Assembly: GCF_000003605.2 (NCBI RefSeq)
Contig: NW_003156234.1
Span: forward strand, 503,843-535,043
Length of the DNA stretch: 31,201 nucleotides
Direction: 5' to 3'
Origin: Saccoglossus kowalevskii
Taxonomy: Eukaryota; Hemichordata; Enteropneusta; Harrimaniidae
The position numbers and the translations under genes are program-made. Each line of letters begins with the position of its first letter. The stretch's first letter is position 1. The notes under the pieces are model-generated. The model made no database searches and had not been told where the DNA came from. It was given only the letters and a program-made list of their open reading frames with translations. Shown piece after piece: positions 1 to 10,800 of this stretch.

Positions 1-159
1 TGCTGATGGTTATTGAACTTGATTATTGAATATTAATACAGAAGTTCTACTAATCACTGATTATTTCTCTTAAACTCCTTGGCATGTGCTGAAAGCAGAC
101 CAGATTTTTAAGCCTTGAAATGTGTCTAGTAATATAACCTTATCTTCGTTTTTCTCCAG

Positions 160-3100
160 GTGGTTTGGGCTACTACATCCCAGGTGGGCTGTGGCACCCA
201 GGATTGTGGTGCAAAACACGTGACCACATGTAATTACCGAGTTGCGTAAGTTAAGATTGCTCCCATTGATACCAAGAAAGAATATTGTATCCAGTTCTCG
301 TGTTTAAGTGCATATCGTCAGTCAAATTAATCAGCGTTTGTATTTTTACTATTGCCAGTGGTAATACTCCTGGACAACAACCATATCAGAGCGGGTATCC
401 ATGCTCACAGTGTACGTCCCCAAGCTGGTGTGAGGACAAGTTGTGCAGTAAGTATCCACTTAAAGGGCGGTAGTCGTCGTACCACGCATGCGCGATGTAT
501 ATATGGGTCTCACATAAACAAAGATGGCGACTTTGACTGTTTGCAGATCAACGAGTACAAACTGAGACGTTACCAAGCTTTAATTAGATTTGTTTTAGGT
601 GATTGGAAGTGTCGAAGGGGTCACCGGCGGTAATTAGTGTAAGTTGCACTCAGCTTAAACCTCATACTTGTGATTCCCATTAGAAAAATGCATTGGATTG
701 TGGGAAAATCAATGTTTATCAACACAAATGTCGCACATGCGCAGCGCGACAACCACTGCCCTTTAAACAAACATATTACTTTCATGTTGTTTTTTTTGTC
801 AAGTAAGTCTCGACAATCAATAAGCCGATTTTAATTTGTTCTCAGACCCTGGCTGCCTTACGAATGGAGAGACCGACTGTGGTGAGTAGTGATCGTGTCA
901 CGTGACCTAAAAAAAAAAACAGTTTAAAATTAATTCGAGTTGCTTCTAATAATTGTTTCTCTTTCGTAGAGTGTACTTTGTTGTGCCTGAATTGCGCCAC
1001 CACCGACTGGGATACTTGTTCATGTTCGTGTAACGTAGGCTGGATGGGAATTGATTGTTCAGGTCAGGTTTTTAAGGCTTTTAATAATCGTTATTTACTT
1101 CAGGAAAAGATAACAATATGGGACAGTCTCTGCAACTATCAATGTGTTCTTGCACATGTCCAACGTAGGCCATCTGTGCAGGAGTATCGGCGGGGGAGTC
1201 GTCACCTGCGCATGTGTCAGATGGTCATAGCCACAGTCAGCTGGCGCACACGTGATAATAAAATAAATACGATATTTACTATATGGGGGCCGCCATCTTG
1301 AATGACGCAATAAACTAAATAAGAGACAAGTTGCGAAACGCGTTTTTCAGATTCCTACAAATCTGGACAAAAATACCAATCTTTCACAAAAATACGGTCC
1401 GTTGGGGTTATATTAAGCCAACAGATAACAAAATTCGGCCGAATTCGTCGTTTTTGTGTGGAAAAATCTCTTGCATACGAACACCTAATTACGCGAAGAA
1501 CCTAGAACACTAAGCCGGGGTATTTGAAACCGAAATTGTCATCTAAGCGTTAAGTCGTCGCTGATTGGCTGCTGTGCTGGAATGCCAATTTTTAGTTTCA
1601 AATACCCCCGGCTTAGTGTTCTAGGTTCTTCGCGTAATTAGGTGTTCGTATGCAAGGGATTTTTCCACATAAAAACGCCGAATTCGGCCGATTTTTTTAT
1701 TGGTTGGCCTAATATGGCCCCAACGGATCGTATTTTTGTGAAAGATTGGCATTTTTGTCCAGATTTGTAGAAATTTGAAAAACGCTTTTCACAACTTGTC
1801 TCTTATTTAGTTGTATGCGTCATTCAAGATGGCGGCCCCCATATAGTAAATATCGTATTTATTTTATTATCACGTGTGCGCCAGCTGACTGTGGTCATAG
1901 CGTGTTACACTTGTTAGTAGGATACTTTTAGATTGCATCATTGTTAATGTCAAAGGTCACTTGATGTAACCCACAATGCTTTAGGGCACTTGTAATAAAC
2001 ATGGCGTTCTCCAAGTAACACTTACTGTGTGAGTCTGAGTCATGAATTAGCCTACCGTGCCTATCAGGCATAACACACTCTCCATCCCAGAGTTCTTAGC
2101 GCAGGCAGACTAACACCTCTGCCACACATGACTTCTCACGCTATGATTTGCCACATATCAATACGCACGTGTTGTTCGGTTTTTCAAGACGGCGGCCTAT
2201 ACCCAGTTGGCAAGGAAACTATTAAATCTTTCCCTTCCCATACACTTTCCATAACTTCCATCTGCTTTGGTTTCAATTCCACGTCTGAACTTTATTCATT
2301 CAGAATACGTTTTAAAGTTCTCGTGAACTCTTGATTTGCATAAATGCATAATAAACGTAATTTGAAGAAGCGCCATCTTGCGCGAAGAGTGAGCGTGTTA
2401 TTGTTTACAAACAAGCGTCTACCACTCAATTCCCGAGCGTGCGCATGTGTCGACCCTCGCGCTTTAACATGATTACAAATTTTCTCATACACGTTTCTGT
2501 GTAGTTGTTTGATATCTGCGAATAATCTTTGCGTCTAAATAAGATTTACTGTGATGTGCATGTAACTAGACAATATCGACTTAAAACAAAAAAGTGTGAC
2601 AGAGGCCTAGCTGGAAGTGGATAAAATAGGAACAGATCTCGGAAATATGTATGCTTAAACCGGATGGAAACACTAAAGTAATATACAATAATTGTATTAA
2701 AACTGTGATGTAAATACAGTAAATCTAAACAGTTGAAAATGTAATGTGGGAATTCTATTAAAAGCGGGGAGTCGTCAGCTGCGCATGCGTCAGATGGCCA
2801 TAGCAAGTCATTGTTTTCAAACAAGCGTCTACCTATAATCCTTTGCGTTTTTAGCGTGTGTTGTTATCATCGCTTGGGACGACCCTCTCGCTTTAACATG
2901 CCTATTGTCCATAGTTTTACGCGCGCAATGGATAATTACCTTCGTTTGATAAACACACAAGTGACAAATCACCGTCTGATTTTCGCTGTAATGTACATCT
3001 CGTGTTGAAAAACTTTCTATAAATGGAAATGTGTTTGATTTGTAATGTCATAACATGTAATAATAACGATGACGTTAATATTTTAAATCCGTGGTGTATT

Positions 3101-4149
3101 ACGTTATCATGATGGCTTATGGCTACTTTGTTTCCCGTAGAACCGTGTGCAGATACACACACTTACTGTTGGAGCGGTTGGTATCCGGTTTTGTGCGGAC
3201 ATCCTGACTGGAAATTCGTTGACACATACTGTCCCTTGATGTGCGGTCATTGCGGTCAGTTCACTCATTGTAACATTATTTAAAATGTTATGATATAGAA
3301 AACCTTCTTCCTTCTTCCGTTTATTTCATTATTATCACAGTCCCTCTATCTCAAATAAATGGAATGTTTCATTATGTGTTTCTCTGATTGCATGTGCATC
3401 TGCCCCCCGCCCCCGATTATCTGAACACGGTAGTCGTACCCTTTTTCGTAGTGTTGTTTCATGTTTGTTTTTAAATATTCTAGAATCGGGACCATATAAC
3501 CCAGATCTTCATTGCTGTGACGGACAGGAGTGTGCCACCAACGTTACTGATGGGAGTACTTGTGAATGCATTTGCTTTGCAGACCGTGGTGACAAGTATT
3601 CTTGTGGTGAGTGTCTATTAACTCAAATGTTGGTATTAAGGTAAAATTCCATCAATAATTATTTTATTATTAGACCTCAACTACAATGCAACAGCATATA
3701 ATATTAGGAACTATTGTACCGCCAACAAATGATTGATATCCAACTGACATGTTTCTTAGCTAAGTCACCTCGATCGTGTTTCACCCAACATATAGTTGTA
3801 AACTCCTTCACTGAATCAAATTCAGGATTTCTTTTCAGATCTTCTCATCGATCCAACAACATCAACGAGAAACGACGACCTCAGCATGATGACTACCAAT
3901 ATTACCATGGCAAGAACCTCGACGCTGATAGATAACAGTTCTCAATTGTCTGATAGTCCTGGATACATAGTTTTAATTGTAATATTAACTCTAATGTTCA
4001 CGTATATACTTGTAACCTTTACAATTATTTGCCTTGTTTGCCTTAAATCCAAGTTTTCCACCAGATACATACGTACAAAGACAGGTTCAATTGATTCCTC
4101 AACATCCAATGTCTCGAATCAATCGAGTAAACGTGTATGCTGGGCATGA
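160..4149 (+). CDS. CAP/SCP-domain membrane protein with Cys-rich/EGF-like and ShK modules (3' part, 7 exons)
   Basis: Exons: 160-245, 359-447, 846-881, 970-1062, 3141-3254, 3484-3606 and 3839-4149. All are bounded by AG/GT and join to 283 aa in one frame ending in TGA. The 5' exons lie outside the window. Residues 1-29 (VVWATTSQVGCG, then VTTCNYRVA) and GNTPGQQPY are the C-terminal signature of the CAP domain, and the CSQC..C.D.LC hinge follows. Residues 59-101 are Cys-rich and EGF-like (CSCNVGWMGIDCS). Residues 103-139 form a six-Cys ShK-type domain (C104, C111, C120, C132, C136, C139). Residues 141-180 are a second EGF-like or Cys-rich module. A Ser/Thr-rich stalk with N-T-S/T sites leads to a transmembrane helix at about 223-249 and a basic tail of about 34 aa. 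The introns between modules are all phase 1, as expected for shuffled extracellular modules. The protein is probably a type I cell-surface protein. Its substrate and role are unknown. It resembles CRISP/GLIPR/PI16-like proteins, but no specific ortholog can be named. Confidence 0.85.
460..766. mobile_element. TTAA-flanked MITE, family A copy 1
   Basis: Imperfect terminal inverted repeats start AGGGCGGTAGTCGTCG on the left and end CGCGACAACCACTGCCCT on the right. TTAA lies directly outside both ends (460-463 and 763-766). There is no coding capacity. Related copies lie at 5549-5860 (inverted), 8270-8402 (short) and 11593-11899. The element sits 12 bp after the splice donor of exon 359-447 of the CAP gene. 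TTAA duplication suggests a piggyBac-like mover, but the termini are not the usual CCC type, so the superfamily is uncertain. Confidence 0.75.
1189..2467. mobile_element. Possible composite TTAA MITE family B element with nested insertions
   Basis: The left part (GGCGGGGGAGTCGTCACCTG at 1189 onward) matches the left end of the compact family B elements at 2762 and 14887. The right part, about 2393-2463 (ATTGTTTACAAACAAGCGTC, ending CTCGCGCTTTAA), matches their middle and right end, with TTAA at 2464-2467. Between them lie a 664-bp fold-back element (1231-1894) and about 500 bp of unassigned sequence. Reading this as one interrupted element is an inference. It could also be two separate fragments. 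Confidence 0.4.
1231..1894. mobile_element. Fold-back (long inverted repeat) element with 6-bp target duplication
   Basis: Two arms of about 313 bp (1231-1543 and 1582-1894) are near-perfect reverse complements around a spacer of about 38 bp. The outer ends are CCACAGTCAGCTGGCG and its exact complement CGCCAGCTGACTGTGG. TCATAG lies immediately outside each end (1225-1230 and 1895-1900), consistent with a target-site duplication. No ORF in it looks real. It lies in the large intron between CAP-gene exons 970-1062 and 3141-3254. Confidence 0.8.
2758..2896. mobile_element. TTAA-flanked MITE, family B copy
   Basis: A 131-bp non-coding element begins AAGCGGGGAGTCGTC and ends GACGACCCTCTCGCTT, imperfect inverted repeats flanked by TTAA at 2758-2761 and 2893-2896. 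It contains the shared core ACAAGCGTCTACC. It lies in the same CAP-gene intron as the fold-back element. The copy starting at 14887 has the same core and runs into the N gap. Confidence 0.7.
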
Positions 4150-5548
4150 GAGTTGATTTATAAATCATAAATGTTCGTATTTGCATTAATCGCAATATAT
4201 ATATACTGAAGATATACTAGTAGTTCCGTATTCGGTAGGTGAAACAATACAGAATACGTGCGGCATGAGAAAACCTTAAACTATTACGAATAACGCCGTA
4301 TAATCGAATGTGGTATTTTACAAAAATGTAAGTGTTCATATGTTTATATATCTGCATTATTTCTGTGTGATGTACTTACTGTCTGACATCCTTCAATCGA
4401 TCGAATCTAAGCGAGAGTCTTGAAATCGCCTGTTTGTATAATTGCCTCTCAATGTCGGATAGTTGATATAATATAAATTAAAATTATCAGAACGATTGTA
4501 GGTATAATTTGAGATACGCTGAAACGTACTTTCCCCCTCAGACTTGTGTAGGGTCTGGTTACCACGTGATAGGATTGCAAACATCCATGGGTGACTGACA
4601 ATGTACAAATGAGTGTTATGAGCAATTATTACAGTTCACACACAAATTCAAGAGACGCGTTCGTATAAATTAAATACGCGATGTACGCATGCGTAAAATC
4701 AACCAAACATTAAACAAAGTGATAAATAACTAGTATGCTGCTTGAAAACGCAATGTAAACAATATAGATCACGATAATGGTACGTTGAATTCTAAAGAGT
4801 CCTCACAAACTAATATATATATATAGTCACAATATAGACAGTTCGTCAACAAACAAACATAGCCAGATAACTGCTAAATTATATTCCTTGTTCTCCGGAA
4901 AATCCTGGCAAAACCCCGGGCCATTGTGAAATGTATGTGCATGTTCCGGGAAGCATGAATTGTATGAGTATTATGCAGCTGCTTTGTGTACTGAAACCAA
5001 ATAAAATGCACCAACACAAATATCAACCACATAAAAACATACTTGAAATGCATCAAATACTACAAACGTATATATTTCATATATATATATATATTTACAT
5101 ATTTATATCATCCATTCATTAACTGTTGGACGAAATACGTTATATGTGTATTTCAAATACACCAATTCCATACTTTTGCTTTTGACATTCCTAAGATTTA
5201 ATTAAGACATCGATTTAAATGGCACAGTCTGCTCTGTGTCGGAAATATCTGCCATGCCTCAACTACCAACGATGACGGTAAGAAATTTACGTCCAATACA
5301 AAACTTACACATTTTGATAATTGTGCCTTTGATAAGTAGCTGCATAATTGGTAATGTTTTGTGTGGCGTATTCAAGACGGTGGCACTTCTGTTTGTGCTT
5401 TAAAGGTTGGAACTAAGTGTTAGGGTTTACAAAACTTTCAAATTCGTGAGATGTATCCTTGTGTTTCGGGAATAAAATTAAAAATAAATTGTCACTGACG
5501 TCACGGTCACTAAGTTCGTCTGTTGGAAGTTATAGATAGGCAACAAGG
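4150..5548. other. Downstream flank of the CAP gene, no gene seen
   Basis: AT-rich sequence with short TA runs (for example around 4811-4824 and 5078-5095). The first clear AATAAA is at 5000-5005, about 850 nt past the stop, so the poly(A) site is not assigned. Short ORFs here show no protein-family signal. Confidence 0.5.
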
Positions 5549-5860
5549 TTAAAGGGCGATAGTTGTCGCGCTGCGCATGTGTGACATTAGTGTTGATAAA
5601 CATTTGTTTTTCCCACAATCCAATGCGCTCTTCTAATGGAAATCTCAAGTATGAGGTTTGACCAGGGCACGACTAGCACTAATTATTGCCGGTGACTCCT
5701 TCGATACCTTCCAATCACCTAAAAAATACCTAATTAAAAGCTTGGTAACGTCTCAGTTCGTACTCGTTGATCTGCGCAACAGTCAAAGCAAAATCGCCAT
5801 CTTTGTTTATATGAGACCATATATCTTGCGCATGCGTGGCGCGACGACTACCGCCATTTT
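5549..5860. mobile_element. TTAA MITE family A copy 2 (inverted, decayed right end)
   Basis: This matches the family A copy at 460-766 in reverse orientation. It starts TTAAAGGGCGATAGTTGTCG and ends GGCGCGACGACTACCGCC. The right flank reads TTTTA rather than TTAA, so that end has decayed. An internal ORF is just a transposon reading frame with no known domain. Confidence 0.7.
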
Positions 5861-6068
5861 ACCAAAACGAATGGAAGTAACATGAAACATTGTTGCCATG
5901 GCTGTATCAAATAGGGAACAATACACTTCAATCAATATCATTTATACAACTCTAGCTTAGGGGGTTGTTTTCTGTCTACCTGATCCAGTGTGTAAAACCT
6001 ATTTTTCATGGTTTTGTGATGAACTTGTTTGCACGTAACTGTTGATCGACTTAATTAGCTGATTACTA

Positions 6069-6660
6069 GCGAATGGCTGTGTTATGTCTGTCATCGTTTA
6101 GGCCCATGCGAGGTTCTGGACGGAGCTTGGTTCAATGATTTGGAACTAATTACGATATAACCGTCGCTATTCGGACTACTATTTCTGACAGTTGGTATTC
6201 GCAATTACTAATATAGTGAACGATTAATCAAAAGATATGACGTGTTCAGTACTTAGTGTGATTGGCTTTATGATTGAAGGTTACGCCCTAGAGTCTTTAT
6301 ACTGCTTTGTAATTGGTTAAGGTTTTGAAAGTGAATAAAGAGAGTTTAGTTGGTCTTGGCGAGTACACCAGGAGATACGCAGTCTAAGGCAGTCTTGGAG
6401 AGTCTAGGGACAGAGTCTTGGGTCAGCCTTGCGATAGTCTTGGGGACTTTTCCCCAAGGCACTGTGTCTTATAGAGTGCTCGACTGACCGACTAAGACGA
6501 GAGTTGAAACGTATTTCGTTGTGTGTGTCTTATTTGACTGTAAAGTTTAAGTGACTTTCCCGATCCCGCACCTCAAGGGGATTCCCCCCTGACACGTGTG
6601 GAGAACCCCAGTGAGAAGAATTTCCCCCTCATAGTTTTAGCAGTAGTGTTAAAAGCTGTA
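6069..6660 (+). mobile_element. Possible solo LTR
   Basis: A TGTTATG start at about 6080 is followed by a TATA-like TTTATACTGC near 6297 and AATAAAG at 6334-6340. A GC-richer stretch with repeated AGTCTTGG-type words follows to about 6600. This order (promoter, poly(A) signal, U5-like tail) resembles an LTR. No reverse transcriptase, second LTR or clear target duplication was found, so this is tentative. Confidence 0.3.
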
Positions 6661-7888
6661 ATATGTTATCAGACTGCTGGCATGACATTTGTCATTCGGT
6701 GGACAATTTAATCGACATTGTTAAGCATGTTAAATAGATTTTAAACAAAAAAATAATTAATTATGCGTGTATTCATCGAGTTCCACATCTTAAGCCTCTC
6801 TGTCATTAAAGATCTAATTGCTTTCAATATTTTGTATGTAGTAAAAGATTTTTGTTTTCATTTCTTCACGATATCTTTTCTTTTAGCGGGTATATCGGGG
6901 TACTTGTTGACTGATTTCTTGTAAAGAAGTTATTAATGTATTCCCCAAAACTGCTAGTTCGATTGGCCTTTTATTGATCTATATGAAATATGTAACCAAA
7001 CGATTGTAACTGCCTTGGCAAAAAACATAAAAAAGACTACCATGGTTTGTGATGTGGCAAAAACATTGTTGACAATAACCATGGCAATTAAGTTATCTCA
7101 CATTAAAGAACATTAACAATTTTGTTTTGAGGGAGACGCTCGAAAAAAAGAGGAGAGCTATTTCGACCAAGAGGTTTCTTGTTATATTTTGGGTAACACA
7201 ACCCTCTTCAATGGTAAATAGGCACTAAAAATACGTAAGGAATATATATAGGTTTACTTAATTTTATTATTTTATGTTTTTGTTACTTAGTTCAACAAAT
7301 GTAAAAATTCTAATGACAAACTTAGATAATAACCGCACAAATCAAGTAGATAAGTAATCAAACGATACACAGTAACATAAACTAGAATTTAATTATGATG
7401 AAATATTAATATAAATATAATAATACTTGTTGACAACTCAAGTGCAATAAACTGGAAACCCCTATATTTGCAATTCGCCCAATTAAGCTATTTAATTCAA
7501 CAAATGCATTAAACACTGCAACGTGTTTATGAACAAACAAGGTTAAACTATTTTATAATTACAGATGATTAAATTTAAATCTAAAATGTAATAACGTTAA
7601 ATCAATTAAACCTCAACCATAATACATCGAATTCAGTCATAGTCGTAATCAATGTTCACAATGTACTTTAATTTGTGATATCCTATCATATGATTTAACC
7701 ACAAATAAACTGAAAAGCTTATTTGTTCTAATCATTATTGAATAAATAAAGCACATCGTGAGATGTATCTTAGAGATGTATTTATATTTTGTTGTATTAA
7801 TTAGACGTCGTGGACTTTCCCACATCATAAAATGCATTCTTCCGGTAAACTGCACAATGCTCAAGACAGATTGATGCCGCCATCTTGT
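6661..7888. other. AT-rich intergenic DNA and 3' flank of the first FPGS gene
   Basis: No gene is seen. On the minus strand an ATTAAA at 7667-7672, about 220 nt past the FPGS stop, is a possible poly(A) signal. An AAGATGGCGGC word (minus strand, about 7869-7879) lies just after the stop codon. Confidence 0.4.
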
Positions 7889-10800
7889 TCACTTCCCATT
7901 CGTCATACTATGAGTATCTAGAATTTTGATGACAGTCGCGACTAAATGTAGACTTCCGGTGACCAGAACCTGCACATGGTCTGCTTCCATGATACATTGC
8001 GGTGGTGTTGGGTCCTCGGATCTCGGCTTTGGCATAAGAGAATCCTTGCCACACGACGCCCACCTCAGGGCATGCATTACGCACTCAAAACTCACAGATT
8101 GTGTTTCTCGAGACAGTTGTTCTTCCAATGTTAGCCATGTGTTTCTGTTCGCTTTACACACTTCCCGTCCTTCCTCTATTGTTTCAATGTGGATTAATTC
8201 ATCTAGAATACAATATCATTGAACACAGTCTATACACAAGTTGTTCATCTGAATTGGACAATGTTGAAGTTGAAGGGCGGCAGTCGTCGCGCCGCGTCCT
8301 GTTCAATATGGGACTCATAGCGACGTATACAACGCGCGTAAAATATATTATTTATTTACATGAAATTCGAACACGCGCTGCGCGACGACCACCGCGCTTT
8401 AAATTTATAGTCTTGGGGGAATTACTGTATTGGCTGGAGGCGTTCTTGTGTGCATGAAATGTGCCCTAAGTTTCTCTTCGGATTTTTAAAGTGAACGATC
8501 TGACGTACAAGAAAAGTTAGCACAGACATTTGGCAATGCGTGAGGGAACCCGCGAAGTCGCAAACGAGGTCCTTTCTATTTTTTTTTACTGCAGTATAAG
8601 TATCGACATGGGTATAAGACGGCTGTTTTTGCGATTATTTAATTGTTTTGAATTGTCGTGTGCATCCAGAAAAAAATGCCCACCTTTCAAATCTTCTTCA
8701 CACTGAGCATCAATAATATTTGGAGAGAAGGCGACAGCTGAGAAATTACAATCCATTAGATTTCTTATGAAAACCTTTTCATCTCGGCCTCTAGTACAAT
8801 TGAAAACCAATACTCGTGCAACGGCATTTCTGTAACGAATAATTTTACATACTGCTTTACAAAAGTGTTAGGTGTAATGGTGGCCATTATGCTAATTACA
8901 GAATACATTGTTTATGTGATATTTATTCCGTATTAAAAATCCAGGGTACAATTGTCTGTTTACGTACTTCAGTGACAATTCTTCTGCTGCCGAGGCTTGT
9001 ATAAACCATTTGACACAGGCCTCGATACTTGCTCTTGTATGAGCTCCATCTAAATAATATGTACTATTCTCACGTTTTATAGTCTGTGTACGTCCGGGCC
9101 AATGGCAGTTACGAAGTCCTGTGCATTTGCAATAAAATTGAAAGGTCAATATGAAATAATTTTGGAGATGGTAAATTCCCATTACGTAATTATAATAACT
9201 TCAAAATCATGTCTAATGCTGTCTTCAATCGACTACATGGGGCAAGTATTTCGATATTATTGTTATACTATAATACAGCCCGATCTACCATGGCGGAAAA
9301 GGTTACACATTCCTTTTCTAGACTGTTAAACAGTTGTATGTTGATACCAATCTAATTGAGTAGTAAAATATTTTTTAAACTACAAAGTGTATTTTAAATT
9401 AAATACATATTGTATTTTTGCAATATGGAGAAAATTTCTAATGAAAAACAAAATTTTAAGGCTGTAATTTCATCTTGAAGTAATTACTCATAACACTAAT
9501 AAAACGTTTGGCTTAAGAGATTTGGTCAAACAGGGAGGGTTACTGTAGACGCAACTTCTCTGGATACCTCCTCGTCAGTCATGTCTCGCTAATTTGCAAT
9601 TCCGCCAGCTAAAAGGTTAGACTACTTCGTGACGAAACTTTTAAAAACATTGCAATACATTAAATAGATATTCCTAATAGTATAACAACTACAACTTAGA
9701 CTGGTGCCCAATTACAACAAATTGACCAAATAGCTGATTGGATTGGCTGATTAGGGGTATTCAATGTTTACACACTAATTATATCAATACAAGTTTTCCT
9801 TACCGTATATGAACGTATCAGGTAACTTGAATGCTGGCGCTGTCGGAATATTGTCATCCAAGGTATCATCATGTGTTTTGGAGCTTCCAGAATCAGGTGT
9901 CATGACAGAAAGACCTAATAACGCCAGAGAAAATTGTTATAGATTTTTGCAAGTGAAATTTTGCAAAACATAAATATGTGATTGTGTAAAATATCTCTAT
10001 TTATTAACAAATATTGGACATTAAATAAACCAATATTCGCCCTGGATATTATACAATGCTAGTATTTCATGGCATATTCAAATGATTAGTGTGCAAATGC
10101 ATGAATAATGTGATAAGTCGTTTCAGTGGCGGTGGCACAGGGGGTGCCCCTTCGCCAAAAAAATGTTGGGGGGTGTCGCCCCTCCAAAATCAACAAGCAG
10201 AAACCTATTGTGTCAGCAAAATTTACCCCTCAAAATGCAGAAAATAGCGTTTCAGAGGGTCTAGATTTCAAAGTTTTTAAGGTCGCGCCTTTGGTGCGAG
10301 GTTGGTGATCAGATCTCGCCCCTCCAAGTAAATTTTTTCCCCGCCGCCTCTGTCGTTTTCTGACATAACAGTCAGTTAGCCAATAGCTATTCTTAGAACT
10401 AATGAAACCGCAATTTATCTGTGTAAAATTCTATATTCAATTTTCGCGAAAGGTAAATAGTCAATAACTTGAGTTTAGCATTGGTGTTTTAATAAAGTAC
10501 ATTTCAATAAACCAGGTATAGAATTTGACACATTTAGTTTGAACCATGGTAACCAACATACTTACTTGGGTTACGCTCCTCTATCCACGCCTTACATAGC
10601 TGTATCGCTAAAGAAGCATTATTCTGTTGATGAACACCTGCTAAGCCAAGCTGCATGGGTTGTCCCTGCCAATCATAATCTTTTAAGTCTGGAACAAGCT
10701 GAATCGGGGCCTAAGACAATAATGGCTTAATATTAACATTTTTTTTTTCATTGGTAAAAATAGTTTTTTTTTGTGTTGTTTTTCTGATATTGCTATATTA

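Noticed and set aside
10126-10308. 60-codon plus ORF
   Set aside because: It lies wholly inside the hAT-like MITE in an FPGS intron.
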